Assembly (NCBI GenBank): GCA_040883315.1
Contig: JBFLKU010000022.1
Span: 1 to 61,615 of the forward strand
Direction of reading: 5' to 3'
Origin: JAFGUF01 sp040883315
GTDB taxonomy: Bacteria; Bacillota; Clostridia; Christensenellales; UMGS416
DNA: 61,615 nt
The notes beneath the pieces were generated by a model that had not been told where the DNA came from, searched no databases, and saw nothing but the letters and a program-made list of their open reading frames with translations. The position numbers and the translations under genes were made by a program. This document shows positions 44,594 to 53,344 of the stretch, in pieces (the stretch's first letter is position 1; every line of letters starts with the position of its first letter).

Positions 44594-46594
44594 CTATGCC
44601 ACCTGCTTCCTTGCTATATTTTGGTTTGCTCTGCTTCCCTTGCTCATCAAGAATGCAATATATCCAATGATTATGGCTACTGCTGCCAATCCTCCTGTAA
44701 AGCCTGCACCAAATGAACCCGTTGTAAATAGTGTGCCGAACTGATATACAATGAATGACAAAACATAGCCCATTGCCAACTGGAATGCTATCGCTCCTGC
44801 AAACCATTTATTCGATTCCAGCTCTGCTCTCATCGCTCCTATTGCTGCAAAGCAAGGAGGCGTGAAAAGATTAAATATCAGATATGAAAGTCCAGCCACA
44901 GCTCCTATTCCAAAAACACTCTGCACCTGCACTGCATTGCCGACCAATACCAGCTCTTCGGTGTCTATAAAGTTGCTGATAGAAAAGCACACTGCCAATG
45001 TACCCACTACATTCTCCTTTGCAATGAATCCTGTAATAGCTGCTGCTGCAAACTGCCACATGCCAAATCCCAATGGAACAAGCAGCAATGCAAATGGTGA
45101 AGCAACAGATGCCAATATACTTTGTTCGGCGGTCTCCGCAATGTGCAGATTCCATGTGAATGTCTGCATCAGCTGTACAATAACATTGCACACCAAAATA
45201 ACAGTACCTGCCTTCACTATGAACGCTTTGGCTCTGCTGAACATTGAAAGTGCTGCTCTCTTTATGCTGGGTATCCTATACTCTGGAAGCTCAATTATAA
45301 AATATGACACAGATGTATCTCCTGTAATTCTCCTAATAATAACAGCTCCCAATACAATAACAGCTATGCCCAGGAAATACATCAGAGTTCCTATCCATCC
45401 GTTTTCACCAAAAAACACTCCTGCGAATAAGGCAATAATTGGCAGCTTAGCCCCACAAGGCATAAAAGGAGCAAGCATGGCAGTCGTTCGTCTCTGCCTG
45501 TCGCTTTTTATCGTCCTAGTTGCCATAATGCCAGGTACTGCACATCCTGTTCCCACAACCATAGGAATGATTGAACGTCCGGATAAGCCTACCTTTTTAA
45601 AATATCTATCCATCACCATAGCTACACGAGCCATGTATCCGCAGTCTTCCAGCAAGGCAAGGAAAAAGAACAATACCATAATCAATGGTAAAAATCCTAC
45701 CACGGCTCCCACTCCGCCGATTATGCCATCTAGAAGCAGACTAGATAATACAGGCGACGCTTCGCTGCCCAGCAGTCCCTCTACAAAGCCATAAAATGCG
45801 TCAATCCATCCCACAAATATGTCAGCCATCCATGGGCCTAGCCATGCCTGCGACAGAGAGAAAACCAGAAAAATTATTACCGCAAATATAGGAATTCCAA
45901 ACCACCTGCTTGCAATTATCCTGTCTGCCTTGTCCTGCTTTGTCTGCTGATCCGAGCTTATTCTCTTTTTTTCTACCTGCTCAGTTATGTCCTTTACAAA
46001 GCTATACCTGTATTCATCCTGCAGCTGTGTTCTTTGCTCTTCGCTGGCGGCCTTTGCCTTCTTTATTTGTGGTGCTATCTGGGCTTCGCCTTTCTCTGCA
46101 ATACTCTTCGCCATCCTTACCAGCTCTTTTAGCCCGTTGTTTGTTGCTTTAGTGGATGTCGTTTTTACTACCGAGCATTTTAGTAGTCTTCCCAGCTCAA
46201 TCACATCAATCTTATTGCCTTTTTTCTCCATCAGGTCGATTTTATTCAGTGCAATAATTACAGGAATACCAAGCTCTAATATCTGCGTAGTAAAAAACAG
46301 GCTTCTGCCTAAATTAGTAGAATCCACAATGTTTATTATAGCATCCAGATTTTCATTAACGATAAAATCCTTAGTAATAGTTTCTTCGCTAGTATATGGG
46401 GAAATAGAATATGCACCAGGTAAATCCACTACTATAATTTTGTCATCATCAGGTCTAAGTGATTGCTTTATCGCGCCTTCTTTTTTGTCGATGGTGACTC
46501 CTGCCCAGTTTCCCACGTGCTCCATTTTGCCCGTAATTGCATTAAACAAAGTCGTTTTTCCGCTGTTCGGGTTTCCTGCCAATGCTATTCGCAT
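44594..46594 (-). CDS. feoB: Ferrous iron transporter FeoB
   Basis: A 666-residue membrane protein. The N-terminal G domain carries GNPNSGKT (residues 7-14), the DLPGAYS switch II region and NKID (residues about 116-119). A helical linker, with a basic stretch at about 200-225, leads to a membrane domain with nine or so helices and the FeoB core motifs GTGCAVPGIM and MPCGAKLP. It imports Fe2+ under GTP control. The start has GGAGG eight bases upstream. A DtxR-like palindrome lies just before the ribosome site. Confidence 0.96.
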   Translation of the reverse strand: MRIALAGNPNSGKTTLFNAITGKMEHVGNWAGVTIDKKEGAIKQSLRPDDDKIIVVDLPGAYSISPYTSEETITKDFIVNENLDAIINIVDSTNLGRSLFFTTQILELGIPVIIALNKIDLMEKKGNKIDVIELGRLLKCSVVKTTSTKATNNGLKELVRMAKSIAEKGEAQIAPQIKKAKAASEEQRTQLQDEYRYSFVKDITEQVEKKRISSDQQTKQDKADRIIASRWFGIPIFAVIIFLVFSLSQAWLGPWMADIFVGWIDAFYGFVEGLLGSEASPVLSSLLLDGIIGGVGAVVGFLPLIMVLFFFLALLEDCGYMARVAMVMDRYFKKVGLSGRSIIPMVVGTGCAVPGIMATRTIKSDRQRRTTAMLAPFMPCGAKLPIIALFAGVFFGENGWIGTLMYFLGIAVIVLGAVIIRRITGDTSVSYFIIELPEYRIPSIKRAALSMFSRAKAFIVKAGTVILVCNVIVQLMQTFTWNLHIAETAEQSILASVASPFALLLVPLGFGMWQFAAAAITGFIAKENVVGTLAVCFSISNFIDTEELVLVGNAVQVQSVFGIGAVAGLSYLIFNLFTPPCFAAIGAMRAELESNKWFAGAIAFQLAMGYVLSFIVYQFGTLFTTGSFGAGFTGGLAAVAIIIGYIAFLMSKGSRANQNIARKQVA

Positions 46595-46606
46595 AAAATC
46601 CTCCTG

Positions 46607-46624
46607 AGTTAGCTTAAGTTAACT
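46607..46624 (-). promoter_or_regulatory. Possible metal-repressor palindrome upstream of feoB
   Basis: AGTTAGCTTAAGTTAACT is a near-perfect 18-base palindrome between feoA and feoB. It resembles the TTAGgTTAg-type boxes bound by DtxR/IdeR-family repressors. Identity of the regulator is inference. Confidence 0.5.
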
Positions 46625-46668
46625 TGAATTATAAAAAAATAGTTTATAATAGGAATAATCTTCAGCAA

Positions 46669-46881
46669 TCAAACCATGATAGCTTTTGCTAAATCCTTGT
46701 CAATGCTGTATCTGGCATCTTTTATATTTACTATATAGTTTGAAGCCATCTTTGAAATGATTGTTATTTTTTCGCCGGGGTAGCAGCCCAATGAAAAAAG
46801 GAAATTTCTAATATCATCCTGCTCTACTTCGATTTTGTGTACTACATATGTTTTGTTAAACTTCATTTGTGATAGCGGCAT
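46669..46881 (-). CDS. feoA: FeoA family protein
   Basis: A 70-residue SH3-like protein with the pattern MPLSQMKFNKTYVVHKI ... LGCYPGEKITII, typical of FeoA, which binds the cytoplasmic side of FeoB. It is the first gene of the feo operon and lies 75 bases before feoB. The start ATG has GGAGGT seven bases upstream. Confidence 0.93.
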   Translation of the reverse strand: MPLSQMKFNKTYVVHKIEVEQDDIRNFLFSLGCYPGEKITIISKMASNYIVNIKDARYSIDKDLAKAIMV

Positions 46882-46899
46882 AACAAACCTCCTAAGCTA

Positions 46900-46915
46900 G
46901 TTAGCTTTTGCTAAC
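46900..46915 (-). promoter_or_regulatory. Palindrome overlapping the feoA leader, possible operator
   Basis: GTTAGCTTTTGCTAAC is a perfect inverted repeat 19 bases before the feoA start, downstream of its promoter. It shares GTTAGC with the feoB box. Confidence 0.5.
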
Positions 46916-46925
46916 GATCGTGACA

Positions 46926-46954
46926 AGTTTATCACAGCTAACTTCTTTTGTCAA
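46926..46954 (-). promoter_or_regulatory. Promoter of the feo operon
   Basis: On the minus strand TTGACA, a 17-bp spacer containing GTTAGC, and -10 TAAACT. The GTTAGC in the spacer would let a repressor block RNA polymerase. Confidence 0.7.
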
Positions 46955-46996
46955 GAATTTATCAAGGTATTAATTATTTTTTTATTTTCAATAAAA

Positions 46997-48142
46997 TTAA
47001 TAAAGTGTAGCCGAAATAGAGTCTACTTTTTGGCTAATCAAATCTTTAAATTCATTCTCTCTATCCATCCAAAGATTTTCTATCTTCATGCATTTGGCTT
47101 TCTTGTCTCTGCGAAATTCTATTCTGCCAATAAAATCCGTTCCATAAAGAATAGGCAGCACATAGTATCCATATACTCTGTCTTTAATTGGGGTATATAT
47201 CTCCCACTTATAATCAAAATCGAAAAGCTCGATAATTATTTTTCTGTCCCACATCATATTGTCAAGCGGAGCAATAAACTCAATTCTGCTTTCATGTTCT
47301 TTATTATGGAGTGCTTCATCTAGTATATTTTGATCTTCGGTTTTATAGAAAAAGCTATTTTTCACTCCTTCTACTTGTATCTCGGTTATTGCACCCTCTT
47401 CAGCCAATTCTTTATATATTTTGTCTCTATGGGCAGATTTCATGTTGTGTATTCCCATGAAAGCGTAGCTTGCATTATTATGCAGCATGCCTACGCTGCC
47501 AATCCTTCGCAGAATGTTCCATCTTAATATTTCGTCTAGGCTTTTATTGGGATTAGATTTTTCGAGAATGCCATTGTCCAGATGCCTTATGGCTAGATCA
47601 TAATATTTCCTTGTGTTCTTTTTGTGGTGAAAAACTAAATCTCCACGAAAAAATAGCCTGTCCAGTGCTGCCCTAGTCAACGAAGTAGGTGCCCAGTACC
47701 AGTCTACCTTTTGGTCGAATTTCAAATCCGAAGAACATATAGGTCCATTTTGCTCTATATATTTCAATATTTCATCAGATACAGCATCTATTTCTTTCTT
47801 GCTGGGCGAAGAGTGCTTGGCTGCGAGTCTTTCATGCTCAAAATAGGGCCAATCACTAGTCAAATATATAGCCATGCATTTGTCCAGCCCATCTATCAGT
47901 TTTCTCTCTTCATATAGAAGGCTGTACATATCATCTTTGCTAAAATTTTTAATCTTCGAAAAAAGCACCAACTCATGGTTTTTGCCGCACACATCTATGG
48001 GGTCATATTGTACGCAGCCAGCCTGAGTCACATAGTCCACAATCCCCTGCTTGCCCTCAAATTTGTGCTCACCTATTAGCCCATGCTTCAAAAGCAGGAA
48101 TTTTTTTGCTTGCTCTTTTGATATTTCTTTTATTATGCTCAT
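46997..48142 (-). CDS. YcaQ/AlkX-family winged-helix DNA glycosylase (HTH_42)
   Basis: A 381-residue protein of the HTH_42/YcaQ family, which unhooks alkylated or crosslinked bases. The catalytic Q-x-D (Q45, D47 in VQYDPID) matches the AlkX subgroup rather than the QxQ of AlkZ. Three winged-helix modules are expected; the middle contains RWNILRRIGSVGMLHNNASYAF. No antibiotic biosynthesis genes are adjacent, so a general repair role is likelier than self-resistance. The end overlaps no gene, and the Zn-ribbon membrane protein gene is 11 bases upstream. Confidence 0.83.
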   Translation of the reverse strand: MSIIKEISKEQAKKFLLLKHGLIGEHKFEGKQGIVDYVTQAGCVQYDPIDVCGKNHELVLFSKIKNFSKDDMYSLLYEERKLIDGLDKCMAIYLTSDWPYFEHERLAAKHSSPSKKEIDAVSDEILKYIEQNGPICSSDLKFDQKVDWYWAPTSLTRAALDRLFFRGDLVFHHKKNTRKYYDLAIRHLDNGILEKSNPNKSLDEILRWNILRRIGSVGMLHNNASYAFMGIHNMKSAHRDKIYKELAEEGAITEIQVEGVKNSFFYKTEDQNILDEALHNKEHESRIEFIAPLDNMMWDRKIIIELFDFDYKWEIYTPIKDRVYGYYVLPILYGTDFIGRIEFRRDKKAKCMKIENLWMDRENEFKDLISQKVDSISATLY

Positions 48143-48153
48143 AGTTTATATAG

Positions 48154-48717
48154 TCAGCTATCTAGTATTACTGATAATACTGTTTTTATAAAAGCAAAAA
48201 GAATGGAAAAACCTATGCTTACTATAGCCATAACAATCGCAATTGCACCACCATAGCCTTGTGTAAAGAGATAGAAACTAAAAAGAAGCCCTAATGCTAA
48301 AAAGGCAAAAACAAGTGCAGAGGATATTATTTTTATTCGAATTAATCTATCTTTTTTTGCCTCTGATAATTTATCCAATCTGATAATGTTATACGAGCTT
48401 GCATGCTTCTCAGTATTTTTTTCCTTGGATAAATCATTGCTCATCAGCTTCATAAATTCATCTTTTTTATGCTCAGATTTTTTTGAAGCAAAATCCACCT
48501 TTTTGTCCATTGACTCCACAAACCCTGATATTTTAGCTGATATGTCATCTTTGTATCTCTGCTTCAGTCTTTTAATCGCCTCAGGATTGCCCTTCATTGC
48601 AGTAGCCACGTATTCGTAGCAAGTGAAACATATCTTAACATTTTTATGGTCTTTGCTCAGATTGTATTCGGACATCATCTGTATTTTGTCGCCGCATATT
48701 GCACATTGTTTGCTCAA
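48154..48717 (-). CDS. Membrane protein with N-terminal zinc ribbon
   Basis: A 187-residue protein. The N-terminus has CAICGDK and CFTCYEY (two CxxC), a small zinc ribbon of the DUF4428 kind. A charged helical middle leads to two C-terminal membrane helices (about 128-150 and 158-183). No enzyme motif is present. The gene is 11 bases before the glycosylase gene and 21 bases after a GNAT gene on the same strand. Function unknown. Confidence 0.7.
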   Translation of the reverse strand: MSKQCAICGDKIQMMSEYNLSKDHKNVKICFTCYEYVATAMKGNPEAIKRLKQRYKDDISAKISGFVESMDKKVDFASKKSEHKKDEFMKLMSNDLSKEKNTEKHASSYNIIRLDKLSEAKKDRLIRIKIISSALVFAFLALGLLFSFYLFTQGYGGAIAIVMAIVSIGFSILFAFIKTVLSVILDS

Positions 48718-48738
48718 TTTGATTCTCCTCTAATCCTT

Positions 48739-49212
48739 TTATATTCTATAGTATACTTTGCCTTTGCACTGGCTGGCTTTTGCAAATCCTGAAGCCTCCA
48801 GTACTCTCTCGGATGCTATATTTTTTTCATCTACTACTCCTAAGATTTCCTTTAGCCCAAAGTATGCTTTGCTCCATTCAATAAAAGCCCCCAATGCTTC
48901 TTTAGCAAAGCCGTTTTTCTGATATTTCGTGCCAATGGCATATCCCACCTCTGTACCTTGTTCTATTTTGCTCAGCCCCACGTGCCCTATTAAATCGCCG
49001 GTTTTTTCCTCTACCACTGCAAGCACATAAGGAAAGCCTTCGGTTTCATATTTGCTAATAAGCATATTGAGAGTTTCTTCTGCCTGCTCAATATCATTAT
49101 ACACCTGATCCGGCAGCCATTTACCAAAATTCTTCTCTTGGCTTAGATTGAAAATATCTTCCGCATCATCTTTATTAAATTTTCTGATTATTAATCTTTG
49201 TGTTTTTATCAT
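48739..49212 (-). CDS. GNAT acetyltransferase, RimJ/RimL type
   Basis: A 157-residue N-acetyltransferase. The segment LIIRKFNKDDAEDIF at the start, GHVGL in the middle and YQKNGFAKEALGAFIEW (the acetyl-CoA motif) are those of the RimJ/RimL-like GNATs that acetylate protein N-termini or small molecules. The chosen ATG has GGTGG just upstream; five codons earlier a TTG in frame has no ribosome site. The substrate is unknown. Confidence 0.85.
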   Translation of the reverse strand: MIKTQRLIIRKFNKDDAEDIFNLSQEKNFGKWLPDQVYNDIEQAEETLNMLISKYETEGFPYVLAVVEEKTGDLIGHVGLSKIEQGTEVGYAIGTKYQKNGFAKEALGAFIEWSKAYFGLKEILGVVDEKNIASERVLEASGFAKASQCKGKVYYRI

Positions 49213-49310
49213 ATCCACCAAAAGCAAATTATTTTTTATATATAAAAAATGTTATCATTTTGATTTACTAATGTCAACAGCCCAAAACAGAGTATGCATC
49301 TTTTCTTTCT

Positions 49311-50201
49311 CTATTCCGTTTCTCGCACTGCTTCCATTTGCAGTATCTGTCTTTTGTATTTCAAATACTCTCCCAAATATGTCGAGCCTAATATAATCAT
49401 GCCTCCTAATATCTGCACCGTAGAAAGCCTTTCTCCTAAAACAACCATTCCTATAAGTATTCCGAAAATAGGCTCCAGATATCCAAATGTTACAATATCT
49501 ACTGATGCGACTTTATCATATGTAGAAAAATAAAGTGCATATGCCACGCCAGTATGCACAGCTCCAAGTATTATAGTCAATACTAATCCCTTTGCATCCA
49601 AATTAAATATGTCGCCTATCTGTCCTTCTGCAAGTACAAATGGCATCAATATGATAACAGATGCAGCCACTTGAACGAAGGTTGCAGAGTTACTGTCTAT
49701 TTTTCTCTTTATTTTTTTGTTTATTATCACGATAGCAGCATATATCATTCCAGAAAGCCCGCTCAATACCATCCCTAAAACATTGCTGCCTGTTTGTGCA
49801 CTGTTTCCTATCACCATAAGCAGCCCCATAAACGATACAGCAATTATGCCAATCTGCAGCTTTGTAATCTTTTCTTTCAGAATAAACGGAGCAGCAATCA
49901 TAACATAAATAGGGCACATATTGTATATAATAACTGCCGATGAAATGCTGGTGTTTTTATACCCATAAAAAAGCGTTGTCCATCCTAGTCCCAAAAGTAT
50001 GCCGGATATTATATAAGGTCTTAGTGTCTTAAAATCATATTTTAGCGATTTGCCTTTATATTTTATAAATAAATACAACACAGGGAGAGCTATTGCGGCT
50101 CTCAAAAAAGATAGTATAATAGGCGATAAATTGATTTGTTTTGTAAAAACTCCTATGCTCCCCCACAGAAGCATAACAATTGTCAGCTTTATTTTGTCCA
50201 T
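49311..50201 (-). CDS. EamA/DMT family transporter
   Basis: A 296-residue membrane protein with ten helices in two EamA halves. The first half starts LLWGSIGVFTKQINLSP and the second contains LSGMIYAAIVIINKK; the FGYLEPIFGILIGMVVLGERL segment is the usual second-half signature. Such proteins export amino acids or metabolites. It lies 82 bases after an AraC gene on the same strand. The third-residue ATG at 50201 has GGAG seven bases upstream. Confidence 0.9.
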   Translation of the reverse strand: MDKIKLTIVMLLWGSIGVFTKQINLSPIILSFLRAAIALPVLYLFIKYKGKSLKYDFKTLRPYIISGILLGLGWTTLFYGYKNTSISSAVIIYNMCPIYVMIAAPFILKEKITKLQIGIIAVSFMGLLMVIGNSAQTGSNVLGMVLSGLSGMIYAAIVIINKKIKRKIDSNSATFVQVAASVIILMPFVLAEGQIGDIFNLDAKGLVLTIILGAVHTGVAYALYFSTYDKVASVDIVTFGYLEPIFGILIGMVVLGERLSTVQILGGMIILGSTYLGEYLKYKRQILQMEAVRETE

Positions 50202-50283
50202 GCACATCTCCTTGCTTTTTTATCTGCATTAATCATAATCCATAGCAAAAGATGTGTATTGTATGAAATTGACCTGATAATTT

Positions 50284-51090
50284 TCAATTTTTCAATATGC
50301 TGTTTCTATATGCCTCGGGAGTAATTCCATTTGCTTTTTTAAATTCTTTAATAAAGTGAGCCTGGTCATAAAATTTTAGTTTATCACACACGTCCAAGAC
50401 TCCCCATTCTTCCGATAGCATATCTTTTGCTTCCGCCATCTTCAGCTGCAGCTGGAACGCCATCGGAGTGGTGTTATATTTCTTTCTAAAATTTCGTATA
50501 ATAGTGAATTTGTTTGTGCTGAATCTCTTTTCAAGTTCGCTTAAGCTGATACTTTCTAAAAAATTTTCTTTTATATATTCTTCTACTTCACATGCCAGTC
50601 TAGTATCTTCTGTTTCTTCTAATTCGCCCTTCTTATGGATTTCCTGTGCACAGTTAAGTAAAACCTCTACCAAGAGATTTTCTATATATAGTGCATCATC
50701 TGATTCTTCTATTGCATCTATCATCTCCAGCAGCTTTTCTGTGTTTTCTTTAGAGAGCTTGAACGGTTCATCAAAATCCGTTGCAACTTCATAATACATT
50801 TTATCAATATAAAATATGACAGTCTGCCATTTTTCAATATCGTCAGGGCAGCACATATGGCTCATCAGAGGTGGGATTATCATCGCATCTCCTGATTTAA
50901 AAGCATACTCTTTGTCTCCAAGAGTCACACAAGTAGAGCCCTCCTCTATATATCCGATAGATAGCTCGTTGTGTAGATGCATTTTGTAGCTGTGGGTGGT
51001 TTTCCTGCATCTTTTTATCTCTACTCCAGCAATAATTGTCTTTTCAAACTGTAATTTATCTGTATTTTTTATTTCGCCTCTTTTTGTCAT
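50284..51090 (-). CDS. AraC-family transcription regulator with cupin domain
   Basis: A 268-residue regulator. The N-terminal half is a cupin sensor domain (HLHNELSIGYIEEGSTCVTLGD) and the last 100 residues are an AraC DNA-binding domain (SISLSELEKRFSTNKFTIIRNFRKKYNTTPMAF and GVLDVCDKLKFYDQAHFIKEF). The internal ATG at 51090 is chosen because the frame upstream overlaps the isochorismatase gene. The neighbouring EamA exporter may be its target, by analogy. Confidence 0.87.
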   Translation of the reverse strand: MTKRGEIKNTDKLQFEKTIIAGVEIKRCRKTTHSYKMHLHNELSIGYIEEGSTCVTLGDKEYAFKSGDAMIIPPLMSHMCCPDDIEKWQTVIFYIDKMYYEVATDFDEPFKLSKENTEKLLEMIDAIEESDDALYIENLLVEVLLNCAQEIHKKGELEETEDTRLACEVEEYIKENFLESISLSELEKRFSTNKFTIIRNFRKKYNTTPMAFQLQLKMAEAKDMLSEEWGVLDVCDKLKFYDQAHFIKEFKKANGITPEAYRNSILKN

Positions 51091-51113
51091 ATCATTAATC
51101 TTTTTTCTATATT

Positions 51114-51596
51114 CTATTTGGCAAATAAGGAGGCCAGAAACTGACATGATACGAGAGGTCTGTTTAAAGCAATATCCAATAGCCCTGTTTCACTTCCGGC
51201 AAATATTCCGTTTTGCAGCATCGCAGCCCCAAGTCCTCTTTCCTTTGCTCCGAAATATGTGGCAATAACACAATATTCTGCCGCATTGCCGCATAGCACT
51301 ACAAAATCCACCTTCTTCTTGTCTAGTATCTCCTTCAGATTTGTTTGCCAGAAGCTGTTATTATGAATTTTCGTAATTTGTATATCACCATTCTCCACTA
51401 CCAGCTCATCAACATTTTTGTATTCCGGCCCATCGCCGCTTTCTATATCTCTCACTATAATAACAGGCTTCCCGTTTTTTCTAAATAATGCAGAGGTATA
51501 GTTTATGTACTCAAATGTCTTTTCGTAAATCGGCTCGTTCTTTCTGTGACCAATGTATGCATCCTGGACATCAATTATCAGTAGTGCTATATTCAT
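51114..51596 (-). CDS. Isochorismatase-like cysteine hydrolase
   Basis: A 160-residue cytoplasmic enzyme of the isochorismatase/nicotinamidase superfamily. The catalytic triad can be seen as Asp in IDVQDAY, Lys in ITKIHNN and Cys in LCGNAAEYCV. The substrate (nicotinamide, an amide or ureidoacrylate-like) is not clear. The ATG at 51596 has GAGGAGG seven bases upstream, inside the end of the MBL-fold gene. It is within the leftward operon running from 53.2 to 50.3 kb. Confidence 0.85.
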   Translation of the reverse strand: MNIALLIIDVQDAYIGHRKNEPIYEKTFEYINYTSALFRKNGKPVIIVRDIESGDGPEYKNVDELVVENGDIQITKIHNNSFWQTNLKEILDKKKVDFVVLCGNAAEYCVIATYFGAKERGLGAAMLQNGIFAGSETGLLDIALNRPLVSCQFLASLFAK

Positions 51597-51607
51597 TTTA
51601 TCCTCCT

Positions 51608-52486
51608 CTATGCCTTTTCCCAAAGCATTCTGTTTTCTTCAAAAGCAATGTCTATTTTCTTTGTGTCATATAAATATGACACGTATGACCTTATAGTGCT
51701 GCCAACCAATACATACTGATTGGAGTTCATTTTTAGATTATATCTGTCAAATACACCTTTTAGTATATCATCAAATTGTCTTGGCTGGCTGCAAAAGTCT
51801 ATCAAAAAATCTGCTATTTCAGCTATTTTTTCTCTGTTAACTCGCACAATGTCTTCGAGGTTCTCCATCGGCATAGTGTGAGATGGTATAAAGAGCTTTC
51901 CCTTTAATTTCATTATTGTATCCAGACTGTCTAAATACTTCTGAACATCTACCAAATAGAAGATATGATATTTTGCAATTATGTCTTCATCTGTCAGGCT
52001 ATCTGCCAAAAACCATATATCATCACTGGTTTTAACTGCAGACATAGAAAATGCATGGCCGTCTAAGCTCACCATTTCTAATCCTTCCGGCAAATTACTT
52101 TCATCTAAAATATTCACTTGGCTTTGCTGTGCCATCAAAAATTTGTTCCGCAGATTTTCAAACGGATATCCTCCGTACAAAAATGACGGCTCTAATATTG
52201 GGTTTTGTGCAAATGCAGCATCTACTCCGGCACAGTATATTTCGCAACCAGTTCTCTCCTGCAGAAAATTATTGCCGCCTATATGGTCTGCATGAGAATG
52301 GGTATTTATAATCATTTTAAGCTGCCAGTTGTGCTCTTCTAATACACTCAGCACCTTCTTTCCGGCACTTTTATCGTTGCCGCTGTCTATCAGGCACACT
52401 TCTGTATCATTTATCCTATATACTCCTATCTTGGCAGGGCAGTCAATATAGTATGTCTTTTCTCCTGCTTTTTTTAGCTCGTACAT
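51608..52486 (-). CDS. MBL-fold metallohydrolase
   Basis: A 292-residue soluble metallo-beta-lactamase-fold hydrolase. The metal motif HSHADH (near residue 66) is intact, with further ligands likely in DGHAF and HTMP. The C-terminal part has a small winged or helical extension (DILKGVFDRYNLKMNSNQYV). It could be a glyoxalase II-like or lactonase; neither is decided. The ATG at 52486 is preceded by GGAGAAAAAG. Next to the isochorismatase gene (11 bases). Confidence 0.88.
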   Translation of the reverse strand: MYELKKAGEKTYYIDCPAKIGVYRINDTEVCLIDSGNDKSAGKKVLSVLEEHNWQLKMIINTHSHADHIGGNNFLQERTGCEIYCAGVDAAFAQNPILEPSFLYGGYPFENLRNKFLMAQQSQVNILDESNLPEGLEMVSLDGHAFSMSAVKTSDDIWFLADSLTDEDIIAKYHIFYLVDVQKYLDSLDTIMKLKGKLFIPSHTMPMENLEDIVRVNREKIAEIADFLIDFCSQPRQFDDILKGVFDRYNLKMNSNQYVLVGSTIRSYVSYLYDTKKIDIAFEENRMLWEKA

Positions 52487-52498
52487 CTTTTTCTCCAT

Positions 52499-52636
52499 CT
52501 ATTTTTTTCTCTTGTATTTTCTATCTTTATATATGTATTCGTCTGTGCCCAGTGCATCCATCACTCTTTCAGGATCATCTTTCACTAGATTCCTGCATGC
52601 CCTATGTGCTATAATTTCTTCCGGTATTATAGCCAT
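52499..52636 (-). CDS. Small hypothetical protein, 45 residues
   Basis: A 45-codon frame that begins MAIIPEEIIAHR and ends in a basic tail (YKDRKYKRKK). AAAGGA lies eight bases before the ATG. It fits exactly between a GNAT gene (stop five bases upstream) and the MBL gene (start 12 bases downstream), and so is almost certainly translated as part of the operon. No membrane segment or metal motif. No family is recognised. Confidence 0.65.
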   Translation of the reverse strand: MAIIPEEIIAHRACRNLVKDDPERVMDALGTDEYIYKDRKYKRKK

Positions 52637-52640
52637 CTTT

Positions 52641-53189
52641 CTATCCTTTTTTTATCTCCCACTCGTCTTTTCTTATTGAATAACATATCTCATCTGCCCA
52701 TTTGCCATCCTTAAATCTTCCATTGGCATTTATTTCGTCTTTTTTCATTCCAATCTTAATCATGGTCTTTTCGGATGCTTTGTTTTCAGCATGGCATGAA
52801 GCTTTAGCTCTGTTAGCTATACTTTCACTAAACAAATGATTCACCATTTCTTTTCCCATCTCTGCTGCATATCCCATGCCCCAGAATACCGGCAAAATAA
52901 AGTATCCTATTTCACATACCATCTCTTCTTGATTGTTGCCTATTACCTCATAGTCTACAATACCAATTTTTTCACCTGTATCTTTTTTAGCAGCTATATA
53001 TTGGAAGCCATCACCTAAATCACTTTGCCTATCTATAGCTTTTTTAAATGCCGCTTTTGCCTCTTCTTCGGATTGGAATGCATCAGCATATGCATATCTC
53101 ATCACTTTTATATTGCTATTTATCGAATAGTAAAAATCAAAATCTGCTTTGTCTATTAATCTATAATATAATCTCTCAGTATCTTTCAT
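52641..53189 (-). CDS. GNAT acetyltransferase
   Basis: A 182-residue GNAT enzyme, RimJ/RimL-like. ERLYYRLIDKADFDFYY begins the fold, and YFILPVFWGMGYAAEMGKEM carries the acetyl-CoA-binding loop. The C-terminal SEKTMIKIGMKKDE matches the usual ending. The ATG at 53189 has AGGAT six bases upstream; a TTG earlier has none. First gene of the leftward operon to the AraC gene. Confidence 0.85.
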   Translation of the reverse strand: MKDTERLYYRLIDKADFDFYYSINSNIKVMRYAYADAFQSEEEAKAAFKKAIDRQSDLGDGFQYIAAKKDTGEKIGIVDYEVIGNNQEEMVCEIGYFILPVFWGMGYAAEMGKEMVNHLFSESIANRAKASCHAENKASEKTMIKIGMKKDEINANGRFKDGKWADEICYSIRKDEWEIKKG

Positions 53190-53344
53190 GAAAAATCCTA
53201 TATCCCTTTTTAGCAATTATTATAACATATAAAACACACTTTTTTAAATCTCTCTTCGTTGCATATGCTACGGTTTAGTGCTATTATGAATTTATATAAT
53301 AAAAAAATTAAATTCCTTTATACAATAGAAAAAGGAGAACGAAT

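Noticed and set aside
44862..45794. A 310-codon plus-strand frame inside feoB
   Set aside because: It is the antisense shadow of a conserved membrane protein, with no ribosome site. Similar shadows lie opposite dctM, the efflux adaptor and the fumarase gene.
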